Of a DNA stretch of 64,000 nucleotides, positions 52,597 to 62,335 are shown in pieces. Origin of the DNA: Trinickia acidisoli (GTDB lineage: Bacteria > Pseudomonadota > Gammaproteobacteria > Burkholderiales > Burkholderiaceae); contig NZ_JAFLRG010000002.1 of the NCBI RefSeq assembly GCF_017315725.1, positions 868,001-932,000 of the forward strand, given 5' to 3'. How positions within the stretch are numbered: position 1 is the first letter of the stretch; the number at the start of each line of letters is the position of its first letter. The position numbers were made by a program, and so were the translations under genes. A model generated the notes under the pieces. That model worked only from the letters and a program-made list of their open reading frames with translations. It was not told where the DNA came from and did no database searches.

Positions 52597-52618
52597 TTAT
52601 GCGGCCGTTATGCGGCCG
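52597..52618. repeat. Perfect tandem duplication of an 11-mer
   Basis: TTATGCGGCCG occurs twice in direct tandem (52597-52607 and 52608-52618) in the spacer between the GntR gene and the iron alcohol dehydrogenase gene. It may be a slipped duplication or a pair of direct-repeat binding sites. Confidence 0.85.
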
Positions 52619-52824
52619 GCGAAGTGTTCGGCAGGATAGCACATGGGATGTGCCCCTTACGACCGGAACTAACCCTTGTGCGCGCCCCCTGTGCGCTTGC
52701 GCCGCACTGTTTCAGCGCATCGCGCATACAATGCGACGCAGAGCGGTCCGAACGGCAGCGGGCGATGTGAGCGACAAGCTTCGCACGTCAAGACGCGAGC
52801 CGGCACCGCGAGCGGAGACCGAGC

Positions 52825-53985
52825 ATGGCCGAGGCATTTCGCTTTCAAACCGTTCCGACGATCGTGGTCGAATTCGGCGCCGCGCGGTGCCTCGGCGCGT
52901 TGCTGCGCGAGCGCTATCCGGCGCTTGCGCGGCTCTGCTTGGTCACCGACGGGTTTCTTCATCGCAGCGGATTGCTCGGGCCCGCGCTCGCGGATTTGGC
53001 TGCGAACGGCTGGACGGTGAGCGTGCTCGACAACGTCGTGGCCGATCCGCCCGAACACGTCGTGCTCGAGGCCGCGGAGCGCGCGCGCGATGCACAGGCC
53101 CAACTCGTCGTCGGGCTCGGCGGCGGTTCGTCGATGGACGTCGCCAAGCTGCTATCCGTTTTGCTCGCGTCCCAACAAACGCTTGCCGACATGTACGGCG
53201 TCAATCGAGTCGAAGGAGTGCGCGTGCCGCTCGTGCAAATCCCGACGACGGCCGGCACGGGCTCGGAGGTGACGGCCGTGTCGATCGTGACGGTGGGCGA
53301 GGCGACGAAGATGGGCGTCGTGGCGCCGCAATTGATCGCCGATCTCGCGATCCTCGATGCGGAGCTGACGTTGGGACTTCCGGCCGCGGCCACGGCAGCG
53401 ACGGGTATCGACGCGATGGTGCATGCAATCGAGGCCTATACGTCGGCACGTTTGAAAAATCCCATCTCCGACATGTTGGCCGTGCGCGCGTTGCAACTGC
53501 TGTCGACCCATTTACTGACGGCGTGCACGAATGGCGACGAGCGCAAAGCGCGTGAAGCGATGCTGCTCGGTGCGACTTTCGCGGGACAAGCGTTCGCCAA
53601 TGCGCCCGTTGCAGCCGTTCATGCGCTTGCCTATCCGATCGGCGGGATTTATCACGTGCCGCATGGGTTGTCGAATGCGCTCGTGCTGCCGCACGTATTG
53701 AAGTTCAATGCGCAAGCTGCCGCGCCGCTCTATGCGGAACTCGCCGAAGCCGTGCTGCCCACGGTCACGGGCAGTGCCGAAGAAAAGACGCGCGCGTTGA
53801 TCGATCACGTGGAGCGCTTGATCTCCGACACGGGCATTGCGTCGACGTTGCGTGAGGTCGGCATCGAGCGCGACGGCCTCGAGCGCATGGCGAAAGACGC
53901 CATGCTGCAGCAGCGGTTGCTCGTCAATAATCCGCGGCCCGTGACCGAGGCGGACGCTTTGGCGATTTATCGCGCGGCGTTTTAG
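52825..53985 (+). CDS. Iron-containing alcohol dehydrogenase
   Basis: A 386-residue group III (iron-dependent) alcohol dehydrogenase. The nucleotide motif GLGGGSSMDVAK and TAGTGSEVT are clear. Metal ligands are the Asp and His in GIDAMVHAIEAY and the two His in AVHALAYPIGGIYHVPHG. GGAG lies ahead of ATG 52825. Relatives include lactaldehyde, 1,3-propanediol and maleylacetate reductases, so the substrate is open. It is next to the arabinose regulator but transcribed away from it, and converges on the nitrate reductase gene with 27 bp between. Confidence 0.92.
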   Translation: MAEAFRFQTVPTIVVEFGAARCLGALLRERYPALARLCLVTDGFLHRSGLLGPALADLAANGWTVSVLDNVVADPPEHVVLEAAERARDAQAQLVVGLGGGSSMDVAKLLSVLLASQQTLADMYGVNRVEGVRVPLVQIPTTAGTGSEVTAVSIVTVGEATKMGVVAPQLIADLAILDAELTLGLPAAATAATGIDAMVHAIEAYTSARLKNPISDMLAVRALQLLSTHLLTACTNGDERKAREAMLLGATFAGQAFANAPVAAVHALAYPIGGIYHVPHGLSNALVLPHVLKFNAQAAAPLYAELAEAVLPTVTGSAEEKTRALIDHVERLISDTGIASTLREVGIERDGLERMAKDAMLQQRLLVNNPRPVTEADALAIYRAAF

Positions 53986-54012
53986 CGTGCAGCGGGATAG
54001 CGCGACGCCGCA

Positions 54013-57000
54013 TCAATAGACGTCGCGCACGTACCGCTTGTCTCTCGTCAGCGAGGAGACATATTCGGCGGCCTTGTCATCGGACAGGCCACCGTGCGAC
54101 GCAACCGCCGATCGCAGCGCGGCATCGACATCCTTTGCCATCCGGCTCGCGTCGCCGCAGACATAGAAGCTCGCGCCTTCCTGCAGCCATGCCCATATTT
54201 CGGCGCCGCTTTCGCGCATACGGTCCTGCACATAGACCTTGTCTTGCTGATCGCGGGAGAACGCCACGTCGAGCCGGCTCAAGAGGCCGTCGTTGCGCAT
54301 GCCCTCCAGTTCGTCGCGATAGTAGAAGTCGGTTGCCGCATGCTGCTCGCCGAAGAACAGCCAGTTGCGCCCCTTGTCGCCGCGGGCGCGCCGCTCGTGC
54401 AGGAAGCCGCGGAACGGTGCGACGCCGGTACCCGGACCCACCATGATCATCGGCGTGTCGCCGCTGCGCGGGGGGCGAAAATGCGTGCTTTTCTGCACGA
54501 ACACGGGGACGTTCGCATCGTCGGCGCGATCGGCAAGAAACGTGGACGACACGCCTTTGCGTTCGCGCCGGCCATTGCTGTAGCGCACGGCGGCCACCGT
54601 CAGATGCACCTCGCCCTCGTGCACTTTGGGGCTCGACGAAATCGAATACAGCCGCGGCTGCAAGCGCTTGAGCATGCCGAGCAACTCTTGCGCCGTCGGC
54701 GCGACCGGGAATTCATGCAGTACGTCGGTAAGCTGCTGCCCCCACAGCCATTGTTTGAGGTCGGCTTTACGATCTTCGCCGAGCAAGGATTTCAACGCGT
54801 TCTCGGGCGTGCGCGATGCGATGAAGGCCAACGCTTCGGGGTTCGGACGCGCGATCTCGAAGTGCTTGGCCAACGCATCGGCGAGCAGCATGTCGCCGAT
54901 GCCCGACACGGACACGGACGCATCCGCCTTGAGCCCCGTCAAACCGAGCAGTTCATCGACGAGCTCCGGGCAATTGGTCGGCCATACGCCCAGTGCGTCG
55001 CCTACCTCGTATTCGAGACCCGAGTCGCCGGTCGCGAGCGCAAACGAACGCGTGTCCTTCGATGCGCCGGTCTGGTTCAGGCGCACGTTCCTGAGCAGAC
55101 GCGACGGAGCAGGCCGCGCCTTCGTCGCCGCACAGCCGGGCAGCACCTCGGGTATCGCGCCTTCCGCGGGCACCGCGTGCAGCGCTGCATCGTCTTCCTT
55201 GATACGCACGGCGATGCGCTCGAGCCACGCGTCGGCATCCGGCTGGAATTCGGTGTCGCAATCCACGCGATCGAGCAGGCGGGCCGCGCCGAGTTCCGCC
55301 ATCCGGCTATCGAGGTTGCGGCCATGTCCGCAGAACTGGTCGTAGTTGCGGTCGCCGAATGCCAGCACCGCGTAGCGCAGGGAGCCGAGACGAGGTGCGG
55401 AGTCGGCTTTCAGCGAGGTCCAGAAATCCTGACCGTTGTCGGGCGGATCGCCGTCGCCGAAGGTACTCGTCATCAGCAGCACGTACTGCGCTTTTGAGAG
55501 GTTGGCGATCGCGTAGTCGGCCATGCACGTAGCACGGATCTCGAAGCCGGACTTCATCAACTGCGTCGCGTAGCGTTCGACCAGCGATTCCACATTGCCG
55601 GTTTGCGAAGCCCACAGCAACACGACCTTCGGACGCGTGTGAGCGATTCGCATGCCGGCGCCCCTTTCATTCGCCGCTTCGCTCGCCTTCTCGTCGGCGA
55701 GCGCCAGAGCGGCAGGCGCTGCGAGCGCGGCCGCACCGGGTACGTCGCTGCGGCTGAACAGCCCGGCCAGCAAACCGTCGAGCCAGGCACGGGTCGTTGC
55801 CGGAAAGGGGGCATTCGTCGGCAGCATCGGCACGCCACGGTCGCTTCCCGCGGACGAACGCAGCCCGCTGACGAAGCCGGCCAGATACACGCGTTCCGCG
55901 CCGGACAGCGACGGTGCGGCGACGTCGCCGAGATCGAGGAGCGCTGCGAGCGCGTCAATACGGGGCATGTAGGATTCCTGTTTCGAAGGGGCTGCCTCGA
56001 CGGCCGGGGTGGAGGATGGCTGCGTATGAGCAGTATCCGGCTCGAGCGATGAAGGTTCGGATTCGGTTGCGACCCGACTCAAAGCGACTGCGCAGAATTT
56101 GAATTCGGGCTGCTGAGAAATCGGATCGATTGCGTCGCTCGTCACCGCGTTGATGCACAACTCGTCGCCGAACACATCGTTCCAGTGCATCGGCGCGAAG
56201 CAGTTGCCGGGGCGCACGCGATCGGTTACGACTGCCGGCAGCACCGCGCGGCCGCGACGCGAGCGAATCTCGACTCGGTCCTTGTCCGCGATGCCCAAGG
56301 TCGTCGCGTCTTCGGGATGAACCTCCACGAACGGTGTGGGGCTCAGCTTGTTCAGCATGGCGATCTTGCCGGTCTTCGTCATCGTGTGCCACTGATGCTG
56401 AAGCCGGCCGGTATTGAGCACGACCGGAAACGTCTGATCGGGCATCTCCGCCGGATCGGTGTGAGGCCGTGGGAAGAACACGCCCTTGCCATGCGGCGTG
56501 GGGAATGCGAGGCGCGGGCGGCTGCCGTCGGCATGTTCTTTCAGGGTCTGGCTCACGCCGTCGTTCAGGTAGCGGATCGGGTTGCGATTGCGCGACTGAT
56601 CGGGTGGACAAGGCCATTGCAACGGCGTGTCGCGCAGCGTTCGATGACTCGCGCCGCGCAGGTCGTAGCCGGTCTTCGGATTCGAGAAACGAGTGATCTC
56701 ATCGAACACTTCTTCGGCCGACGTATAACCGAACGCATCGGCAAAACCCATCGCGCAGGCGACACGGGCGATGATCTGCCAGTCGGGCAGCGCTTCGCCG
56801 GGCGGCTCGATCGCTTTCTGCATGAGCGTCATGTTGCGTTCGGAGTTGATCATCACCCCTTCGGCCTCGGCCCAGAGCGCGCCCGGCAGCAGAACGTCGG
56901 CATAGCGGTTCGTCTCCGTGTCCAGAAACGCGTCCTGGGTGATCACGAACTCCGCCGCCGTGAGCCCGGCAATGACGGTCTGCCGATTTGCAACGGTCGC

Positions 57001-58218
57001 CACCGGATTCGTGCAGATGATCCAGCAAGCCTTGATGGTGCCGTCGGCCATGCGCGAGAACATATCGACGGTGCCCCCTCCCACCGACGTTCTCAACGTG
57101 CCGGGCGCAATGCCCCACGCGTCCTCGACGAACGCGCGATCCGCATCGACGAGCACCGAACGTTGTCCCGGCAAGCCAGGCCCCATGTAGCCCATTTCAC
57201 GGCCGCCCATCGCATTGGGTTGGCCCGTCAGCGAGAACGGCCCACTGCCGGGCCGACAAATGCGGCCCGTCGCCAGATGCAGGTTGCAGATCGCATTCGT
57301 GTTCCAGGTGCCGTGCGTGCTTTGGTTCAGCCCCATCGTCCAGCAACTCATCCACTCCGGCGCCTCGCCGATCCATTGCGCCGCACGGCGGATGTCGTTC
57401 TCGGCGATGCCCGTGATCTCGGCGACCTTCGCCGGGGTGTAATCGTCGAGGAAGGCAGGCATGTCGCACCAGCCCTCGGTGTGCTGCGCGATGAAGTCGG
57501 CGTCGGTGTGGCCGTTCGCGTGCAGCAGATGCAGCAGGCCATTGAGTAGCGCGAGATCGGTGCCGGGCCGGATCTGCATGAACAGATGCGCCTTGTCGGC
57601 CGTCGCGCTGCGCCGCGGGTCCACCACGATCAGCTTCGCACCTGCTTTCACGCGGTCCATCATGCGCAGGAACAGAATCGGATGACAGTCGGCCATATTC
57701 GCGCCGATGACGAAGAACAGGTTGGCCTTGTCGAAGTCCTGATAGGAGCCCGGTGGCCCGTCGGCGCCGAGCGACAGTTTGTAGCCGCTACCGGCGCTGG
57801 CCATGCACAGGCGCGAATTCGATTCGATGTTGTTGGTGCCGACGAAGCCTTTCGCGAGCTTGTTCACGAGGTACTGCGCTTCGATCGACATCTGGCCGGA
57901 CACGTAGAACGACAGCGCGTCGGGGCCATGCGCGTCGAGGATCGAGCGCAAACGCCGCGCGGTGTCGTCGATCGCCTCGGCGATCGGCGTCGGCACGGGA
58001 TCGCCGCGACGCACGTGGCGCACGAACGCGTGCTCGAGCCGGCCCGACTTGCGCAGTGCGACGTGTGCCGAAGAGCCTTTCGTGCAGAGCCGGCCGAAGT
58101 TGGTCGGGTGGTCCTTGTTGCCGGAGATCTTGATGACTTGTTCGTTCTGGACGTGCAGCGTCATGCCACAGCCTACGCCGCAGTATGGGCACACGGTATC
58201 GACGGCTCGGTCCGTCAC
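54013..58218 (-). CDS. Assimilatory nitrate reductase fused to CysJ-like flavoprotein
   Basis: A 1401-residue fusion. The start is GTG 58218, placed 5 bp after GAGGAA and just ahead of the 4Fe-4S motif (C10, C13, C17, C45); an earlier ATG at 58392 would add 58 unlikely residues. Residues 1 to about 745 are a NasA-type molybdopterin nitrate reductase. A Pro/Ser/Thr-rich linker leads at about 860 to a flavodoxin domain (WASQTGNVESLVERY), then an FAD/NADPH reductase module (RLYSISSSPKVHEGEV, VGPGTGVAPFRGFLHERR) ending in YVRDVY. The chain thus runs NADPH to FAD, FMN, Fe-S and Mo in one cytoplasmic polypeptide, which reduces nitrate to nitrite. The nirBD and transporter genes are not in the window downstream. 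Confidence 0.94.
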   Translation of the reverse strand: MTDRAVDTVCPYCGVGCGMTLHVQNEQVIKISGNKDHPTNFGRLCTKGSSAHVALRKSGRLEHAFVRHVRRGDPVPTPIAEAIDDTARRLRSILDAHGPDALSFYVSGQMSIEAQYLVNKLAKGFVGTNNIESNSRLCMASAGSGYKLSLGADGPPGSYQDFDKANLFFVIGANMADCHPILFLRMMDRVKAGAKLIVVDPRRSATADKAHLFMQIRPGTDLALLNGLLHLLHANGHTDADFIAQHTEGWCDMPAFLDDYTPAKVAEITGIAENDIRRAAQWIGEAPEWMSCWTMGLNQSTHGTWNTNAICNLHLATGRICRPGSGPFSLTGQPNAMGGREMGYMGPGLPGQRSVLVDADRAFVEDAWGIAPGTLRTSVGGGTVDMFSRMADGTIKACWIICTNPVATVANRQTVIAGLTAAEFVITQDAFLDTETNRYADVLLPGALWAEAEGVMINSERNMTLMQKAIEPPGEALPDWQIIARVACAMGFADAFGYTSAEEVFDEITRFSNPKTGYDLRGASHRTLRDTPLQWPCPPDQSRNRNPIRYLNDGVSQTLKEHADGSRPRLAFPTPHGKGVFFPRPHTDPAEMPDQTFPVVLNTGRLQHQWHTMTKTGKIAMLNKLSPTPFVEVHPEDATTLGIADKDRVEIRSRRGRAVLPAVVTDRVRPGNCFAPMHWNDVFGDELCINAVTSDAIDPISQQPEFKFCAVALSRVATESEPSSLEPDTAHTQPSSTPAVEAAPSKQESYMPRIDALAALLDLGDVAAPSLSGAERVYLAGFVSGLRSSAGSDRGVPMLPTNAPFPATTRAWLDGLLAGLFSRSDVPGAAALAAPAALALADEKASEAANERGAGMRIAHTRPKVVLLWASQTGNVESLVERYATQLMKSGFEIRATCMADYAIANLSKAQYVLLMTSTFGDGDPPDNGQDFWTSLKADSAPRLGSLRYAVLAFGDRNYDQFCGHGRNLDSRMAELGAARLLDRVDCDTEFQPDADAWLERIAVRIKEDDAALHAVPAEGAIPEVLPGCAATKARPAPSRLLRNVRLNQTGASKDTRSFALATGDSGLEYEVGDALGVWPTNCPELVDELLGLTGLKADASVSVSGIGDMLLADALAKHFEIARPNPEALAFIASRTPENALKSLLGEDRKADLKQWLWGQQLTDVLHEFPVAPTAQELLGMLKRLQPRLYSISSSPKVHEGEVHLTVAAVRYSNGRRERKGVSSTFLADRADDANVPVFVQKSTHFRPPRSGDTPMIMVGPGTGVAPFRGFLHERRARGDKGRNWLFFGEQHAATDFYYRDELEGMRNDGLLSRLDVAFSRDQQDKVYVQDRMRESGAEIWAWLQEGASFYVCGDASRMAKDVDAALRSAVASHGGLSDDKAAEYVSSLTRDKRYVRDVY

Positions 58219-58620
58219 GCGCGGTTCCTCGAGATGGCGACGTGATTCCTGTTCATTACGGTCCAGAAAATAGAAAAGCGTCCTGCAAATCCGATTGCAT
58301 GACCGGATCTGCGGACGCCGTTGCCCAATGCTGCTTATTCTTTGTAAATGTGTTGCGATGCAGCCATCCGGACCCACGATGGCGCGGACCACAAAGCCTA
58401 CGCAAGTTCTGCGCCAGGCGTTCGATCGATCGCAATCTCAAGCGGAGACGGGGTTCGGCTATGTATCCGAGGGCAGCTTGCCGCGCGACAACACATTTCA
58501 GCGCAGTGCGGCACAGGGATGGTGCGACGCAGCACTTTTCATGTGCGGGGAGGGGAGACGCAATTGATTGCGTTTTCACGAGAAGAACAGGAGACTCACC
58601 GAACAACACATGGAGATGCC
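58219..58620. other. 402-bp spacer, no gene seen
   Basis: This is the divergent region between the nitrate reductase fusion and the phosphatase-like gene. Open frames exist but have no family character. ACGCAAT (58558-58564), TG, ATTGCGT (58567-58573) form a perfect small palindrome about 50 bp before the phosphatase-like ATG. I could not identify a nitrogen-control (NtrC or sigma-54) site with confidence. Confidence 0.5.
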
Positions 58621-59190
58621 ATGTCGACGACGAAGATCATGTTGATTCGCCACGCCGAGAAGCCGACCGGAAACATCGGCGGCGTGTCGCCTGACGGCAC
58701 AGCCGATGCCGCAGACCTCATCGTGCAAGGCTGGCAGCGCGCCGGCGCGTTGGTCGGACTGTTCGATCCGCCGGCCGGGAAGGGATGCAGAGCCGGGTTG
58801 GCGACGCCGCAACATGTGTTCGCCTCCGGAATCGGCAAGCACAGCAATAGCTTGCGGCCCCAACACACGATTACGCCGCTATCGGCCAAGCTCGGCATCG
58901 AGATCGATACGCAGTATCTAAAGGGCGATGAAGCGAAGCTCGCATCTGCTATCACGGAAGTGGGCGGCGTCGTGCTCGTCGCTTGGGAGCACCAGAACAT
59001 CCCGGCCATCGCTGCGGCGATTTTCCCCGGCGGCCCGTATCCGTCGAGTTGGCCCGACCCTCGATTCGATCTGGTGTGGGTGTTCGACCGCGTGTCGGGG
59101 AGCAACGCGTGGGCGTTCTCGCAAGTGCCTCAACTCTTGCTTGTGGGCGACCAGTCGAGCGTCATTGCGCCGAGCGGAAATCCCGATTGA
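58621..59190 (+). CDS. Histidine phosphatase-like protein
   Basis: A 189-residue protein. ATG 58621 follows GGAG and starts MSTTKIMLIRHAEKP, carrying the RH core of the phosphoglycerate mutase-like superfamily (R10, H11). The following GTADAADLIVQGWQRAGALV and FASGIGKHSNSLRPQHTITPL resemble the branch of small histidine phosphatases of unknown substrate; the second catalytic His is probably in VLVAWEHQNIP. Neighbours give no clue to a pathway. Confidence 0.85.
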   Translation: MSTTKIMLIRHAEKPTGNIGGVSPDGTADAADLIVQGWQRAGALVGLFDPPAGKGCRAGLATPQHVFASGIGKHSNSLRPQHTITPLSAKLGIEIDTQYLKGDEAKLASAITEVGGVVLVAWEHQNIPAIAAAIFPGGPYPSSWPDPRFDLVWVFDRVSGSNAWAFSQVPQLLLVGDQSSVIAPSGNPD

Positions 59191-59253
59191 GCATGCGTTG
59201 AGCTACGAGCATTCGTAAGCGAGCGACGCCTAATGCTGCGGTGAGCGCCAACG

Positions 59254-60090
59254 CTAGGCGTCGGCTAACGCGTGCGCAATGTGGGCGTACGCGACGGACA
59301 ACTGCGGTCCGCTCATCGGCAAGCGGCTTGCGATGGCAACCAACGGCTGGCGTTGTTCGGCCGAATGCGCGGTGGAGAAGTATTCGACGCTGCCGGGGGC
59401 ATGCGCGTGTGCGGTTAGGCTAGCTTCATGCAACAGCGCTTGCACGCGCCGCGCGATCGCCGAGCCCGTCTCGATCAACGCGAAGCGATTGCCGAACAAG
59501 CGGCGCACGGTTGCGGCGAGCAGCGCGAAATGCGTCGATCCGAGGATGACGGTATCGGCGCCGGCATTAGCCATCGGGGTGAGATAGCGCGTGAGCAAAT
59601 CGTCGACGATCGCGCCGTCGAGCCTACCTTGTTCGATCTGCTCGACGAGACCGTGACCTGCTTGGCAAACGAAACGGCACCGTGCCTCGTGCTCGGCAAT
59701 CAGCGCTTTGAGCCGATCGCTACGCAACGTAGCCGCTGTTGCCAGCACGCCCGCGATACCGCTCACGGTGGCGAATGCGGCCGGCTTCACGCCGGGCTCC
59801 ACGCCGACCACGGGAACCGTCAGCGACGATCGCAGGTAGCCGATCGCGTGCGTGGTGGCCGTGTTGCAAGCGACGACGATCATCTTCGCCCCACGCTCGA
59901 CGAGCCAGTCGGCAATGGCTTTACTGCGTTGCCGGATGAAAGCATCCGTTTTTTCGCCGTAGGGGGCGTAGCCGGAATCGGCGATATACACCATCGATTC
60001 GTTCGGCAGCCGCGCGCGCATTGCGTCGAGGACGGAGAGGCCGCCGAGCCCTGAGTCGAAAACGCCGATCGGCGCGTCGCGGGTCATCAT
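59254..60090 (-). CDS. Glutamate racemase homologue with second catalytic Cys replaced by Ser
   Basis: A 278-residue protein of the MurI/RacE family. ATG 60090 is chosen (MMTRDAPIGVFDSGLGG); the frame extends upstream without family features. The first catalytic Cys is present (C75 in VVACNTATTH) with D12-S13. The second, normally in LGCTHYPLL (C185 in Bacillus RacE), is Ser185 in LGSTHFAL, and the ATPGT loop is altered to ATAAT. True racemases need both Cys, one per face, so this protein may not racemise glutamate, or does so very poorly. It may be a paralogue beside a normal murI elsewhere. Confidence 0.88.
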   Translation of the reverse strand: MMTRDAPIGVFDSGLGGLSVLDAMRARLPNESMVYIADSGYAPYGEKTDAFIRQRSKAIADWLVERGAKMIVVACNTATTHAIGYLRSSLTVPVVGVEPGVKPAAFATVSGIAGVLATAATLRSDRLKALIAEHEARCRFVCQAGHGLVEQIEQGRLDGAIVDDLLTRYLTPMANAGADTVILGSTHFALLAATVRRLFGNRFALIETGSAIARRVQALLHEASLTAHAHAPGSVEYFSTAHSAEQRQPLVAIASRLPMSGPQLSVAYAHIAHALADA

Positions 60091-60392
60091 GTCGGTTTCA
60101 CGTAAGGCATTGAATGTCTGCGCATGGGTGGCGCAGCGATACGGGCGCGCTGTAGACACGCCGCAATCGACGAGATGATACACAGAAGCGGTTTGGTTCG
60201 TTCGCGGACGATTCGCGCGCGTCATGATTCGATGATGGCCAATTCGATCATCAATCAATTCAATCGTCCTGTGATCGACTGCCGCTCAAAAACGACTGAT
60301 TATCACCCGGCGTCTGTCAGACTAGCATCGCTCCTTGTTTCAGGCATTGTCGGCTGCCGCGGCCGACGACCCCATCTTTTAGGAGCGACGCA
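60091..60392. other. 302-bp spacer, nothing convincing
   Basis: This lies between the racemase homologue and the divergent hydrolase gene. It must hold both promoters. From about 60228 the sequence turns AT-richer with several ATCA/TGAT-containing stretches, but no motif is clear enough to name. Confidence 0.4.
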
Positions 60393-61175
60393 ATGACAAT
60401 TCAAGCAAACGGTATTCGCATACATGTCCAGGAAGCGGGTGACGGCGATTTGGCGCTTGTCTTCCTGCATTACTGGGGCGGCTCGTCGCGCACCTGGCAA
60501 CGGGTGATCGATGCATTGCCGGCCGGCCATCGAACGATTGCGTACGACCATCGCGGCTGGGGCGAGTCGGATGCGCCCCCCGATGGTTATGGGATCGGCG
60601 ATCTCGCCGGCGACGCGCAACGCGTCATCAACGGCCTCGGCCTGCAACGTTACGTGCTCGTCGGTCATTCGATGGGCGGCAAGGTCGCGCAATATTTGGC
60701 CGCTCGGCGTCTCGAGGGTTTAGCAGGCCTCGTCCTTGTCGCGCCGTCTCCGCCCGTGCCGATGGCGCTCAGCGACGAGCAGAGGGCGCAGATGGTCGGC
60801 GCTTACGACTCGCGCGAATCGATCGAAGGCGTGCTCGATCATGTCCTGACGGCACGATCGCTCGATGTCGAAGCTCGCGAGCAAGTGATCGCCGATAGCC
60901 TTCGCGGCGTGCCGCAAGCCAAAGCGGCCTGGCCCAACGTTGCGATGCGCGAGGATATTTCGGAACTAGTGAAGGCTATCGACGTGCCGGTGCTCGTCAT
61001 TGCCGGTGAGCATGATCGCGTCGATAGCCCCGAAACGCTGCGTCAGTCGTTGCTACCTTGTATTGCGCAAGCGCGGATGGAAATTCTGCCCGGTACCGGG
61101 CATCTATCGCCGCTCGAAGCGCCTGGCGCCGTGGCGTCGCTGATCGAGCGATTCGTCCGCGAATTGGATAAGTGA
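60393..61175 (+). CDS. Alpha/beta hydrolase
   Basis: A 260-residue alpha/beta-hydrolase fold enzyme. The triad is S93 (GHSMGG), D208 (GEHDRV) and H237 (GTGHLSP); the oxyanion-hole region is LHYWGGSSRTW. An AGGAG ribosome site precedes the ATG. The sequence is generic (esterase, haloperoxidase-like, or C-C hydrolase), so no substrate can be named. It is probably transcribed on its own or with the methyltransferase that follows. Confidence 0.9.
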   Translation: MTIQANGIRIHVQEAGDGDLALVFLHYWGGSSRTWQRVIDALPAGHRTIAYDHRGWGESDAPPDGYGIGDLAGDAQRVINGLGLQRYVLVGHSMGGKVAQYLAARRLEGLAGLVLVAPSPPVPMALSDEQRAQMVGAYDSRESIEGVLDHVLTARSLDVEAREQVIADSLRGVPQAKAAWPNVAMREDISELVKAIDVPVLVIAGEHDRVDSPETLRQSLLPCIAQARMEILPGTGHLSPLEAPGAVASLIERFVRELDK

Positions 61176-61339
61176 TGCAGCGAAACATGGGCGGTGCACG
61201 GCAGTTGCGGATTTCGAATCCGCTGGGTGTCGCTTAAGAACGCTTGCTCATTCGCAAACGCTCGACGCTGCAATCGAACCGCATGGACGGTATATTTTGG
61301 TGCGTTCCGCACGACTTGAGCCACCGGAGACATGCCACC

Positions 61340-62197
61340 ATGACGGACGATCGAAGCGAAGCACCCGATGCAACCGCGGTACGCGTTGCGCTCTGGCGCG
61401 CAATGCATGTTCAGGTCGATGCACCGCCTCACGTGCTCGAAGACGAGATCGGGCTCAAGCTCATCGCGCCCGCTGACGGTTGGCGCGATAGGCCCGACAT
61501 GCATCCCGAGGGTACGCGCGGCTATCGCGCTTCGATCGTCGCACGTGCACGCTATATCGAGGAGTTGGCGATCGAAGCGGCCGCGCGCGGCGTTCCGCAG
61601 TACGTTCTACTTGGCGCAGGTCTCGATACGTTCGCACAGCGCAGGCCCGACGTAGCCGGCAGCTTGCTCATATTCGAAGTCGACCAACCCGCGGCGCAGC
61701 GATGGAAAAACCGACGCCTGATGGAATTGGGCTTTGGCGTCCCGCCTTGGCTGCGGCTGGTCCCCGTGGACTTCGAGGCCGGTGCATCGTGGTGGGACGA
61801 GCTTTTGTCCAATGGCTTCGATGCCGACCGTCCGGCTCTCGTGTCGTCGACGGGCGTGTCGATGTATCTGACGCGAGAGGCGATCATGGCCATGCTTCGA
61901 CGCGTCGCCGCGCTGCCGAAAGGATCGACGCTCGCCATGACTTTTCTGTTGCCGCTCGAACTGCTTGCCCCGGAGGAACGGCCGCGGCACGAGACCGTCT
62001 ACGAACGTGCGCGTGCGGCCGGCACGCCGTTCATCAGTTTCTTCACGCCCGATGAAGTCGTGGCGCTCGCGCACGAAGCAGGCTTCGCGCAGGCCCGGTA
62101 TATTTCGGCCGACGATCTGGCACAGCGCTATTTCTCCGATCGCGCGGACGGATTGCGGCCGGCGACGGGCGAAGCATTCCTCGTGGCCGGCACGTAG
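61340..62197 (+). CDS. SAM-dependent methyltransferase (LCMT/PPM family)
   Basis: A 285-residue protein of the family including leucine carboxyl methyltransferases and actinobacterial O-methyltransferases. ATG 61340 has GGAGA about 10 bp before it. ARARYIEELAIE, the SAM loop YVLLGAGLDTFAQRRP, FEVDQPAAQRWK and TGVSMYLTREAIMAML are the family's ordered motifs. Members methylate carboxyl or hydroxyl groups of small molecules; target unknown here. Confidence 0.9.
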   Translation: MTDDRSEAPDATAVRVALWRAMHVQVDAPPHVLEDEIGLKLIAPADGWRDRPDMHPEGTRGYRASIVARARYIEELAIEAAARGVPQYVLLGAGLDTFAQRRPDVAGSLLIFEVDQPAAQRWKNRRLMELGFGVPPWLRLVPVDFEAGASWWDELLSNGFDADRPALVSSTGVSMYLTREAIMAMLRRVAALPKGSTLAMTFLLPLELLAPEERPRHETVYERARAAGTPFISFFTPDEVVALAHEAGFAQARYISADDLAQRYFSDRADGLRPATGEAFLVAGT

Positions 62198-62335
62198 ATC
62201 GGCCCGACGCGATGGGGTGTTTAACCATGAGATACCTGGGATTCCCGTCTCGCGGAGGTCGGTCCAAGCCCAACGGCAATCCCGGCAGCGACTTGGATCG
62301 GCGCCCCAGAGCACCATGATTGTCTCTTCGAATGT

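Noticed and set aside
54094..55497. 467-codon plus-strand frame opposite the nitrate reductase fusion
   Set aside because: No recognisable domain; complements the flavoprotein part that has intact FAD and NADPH motifs.
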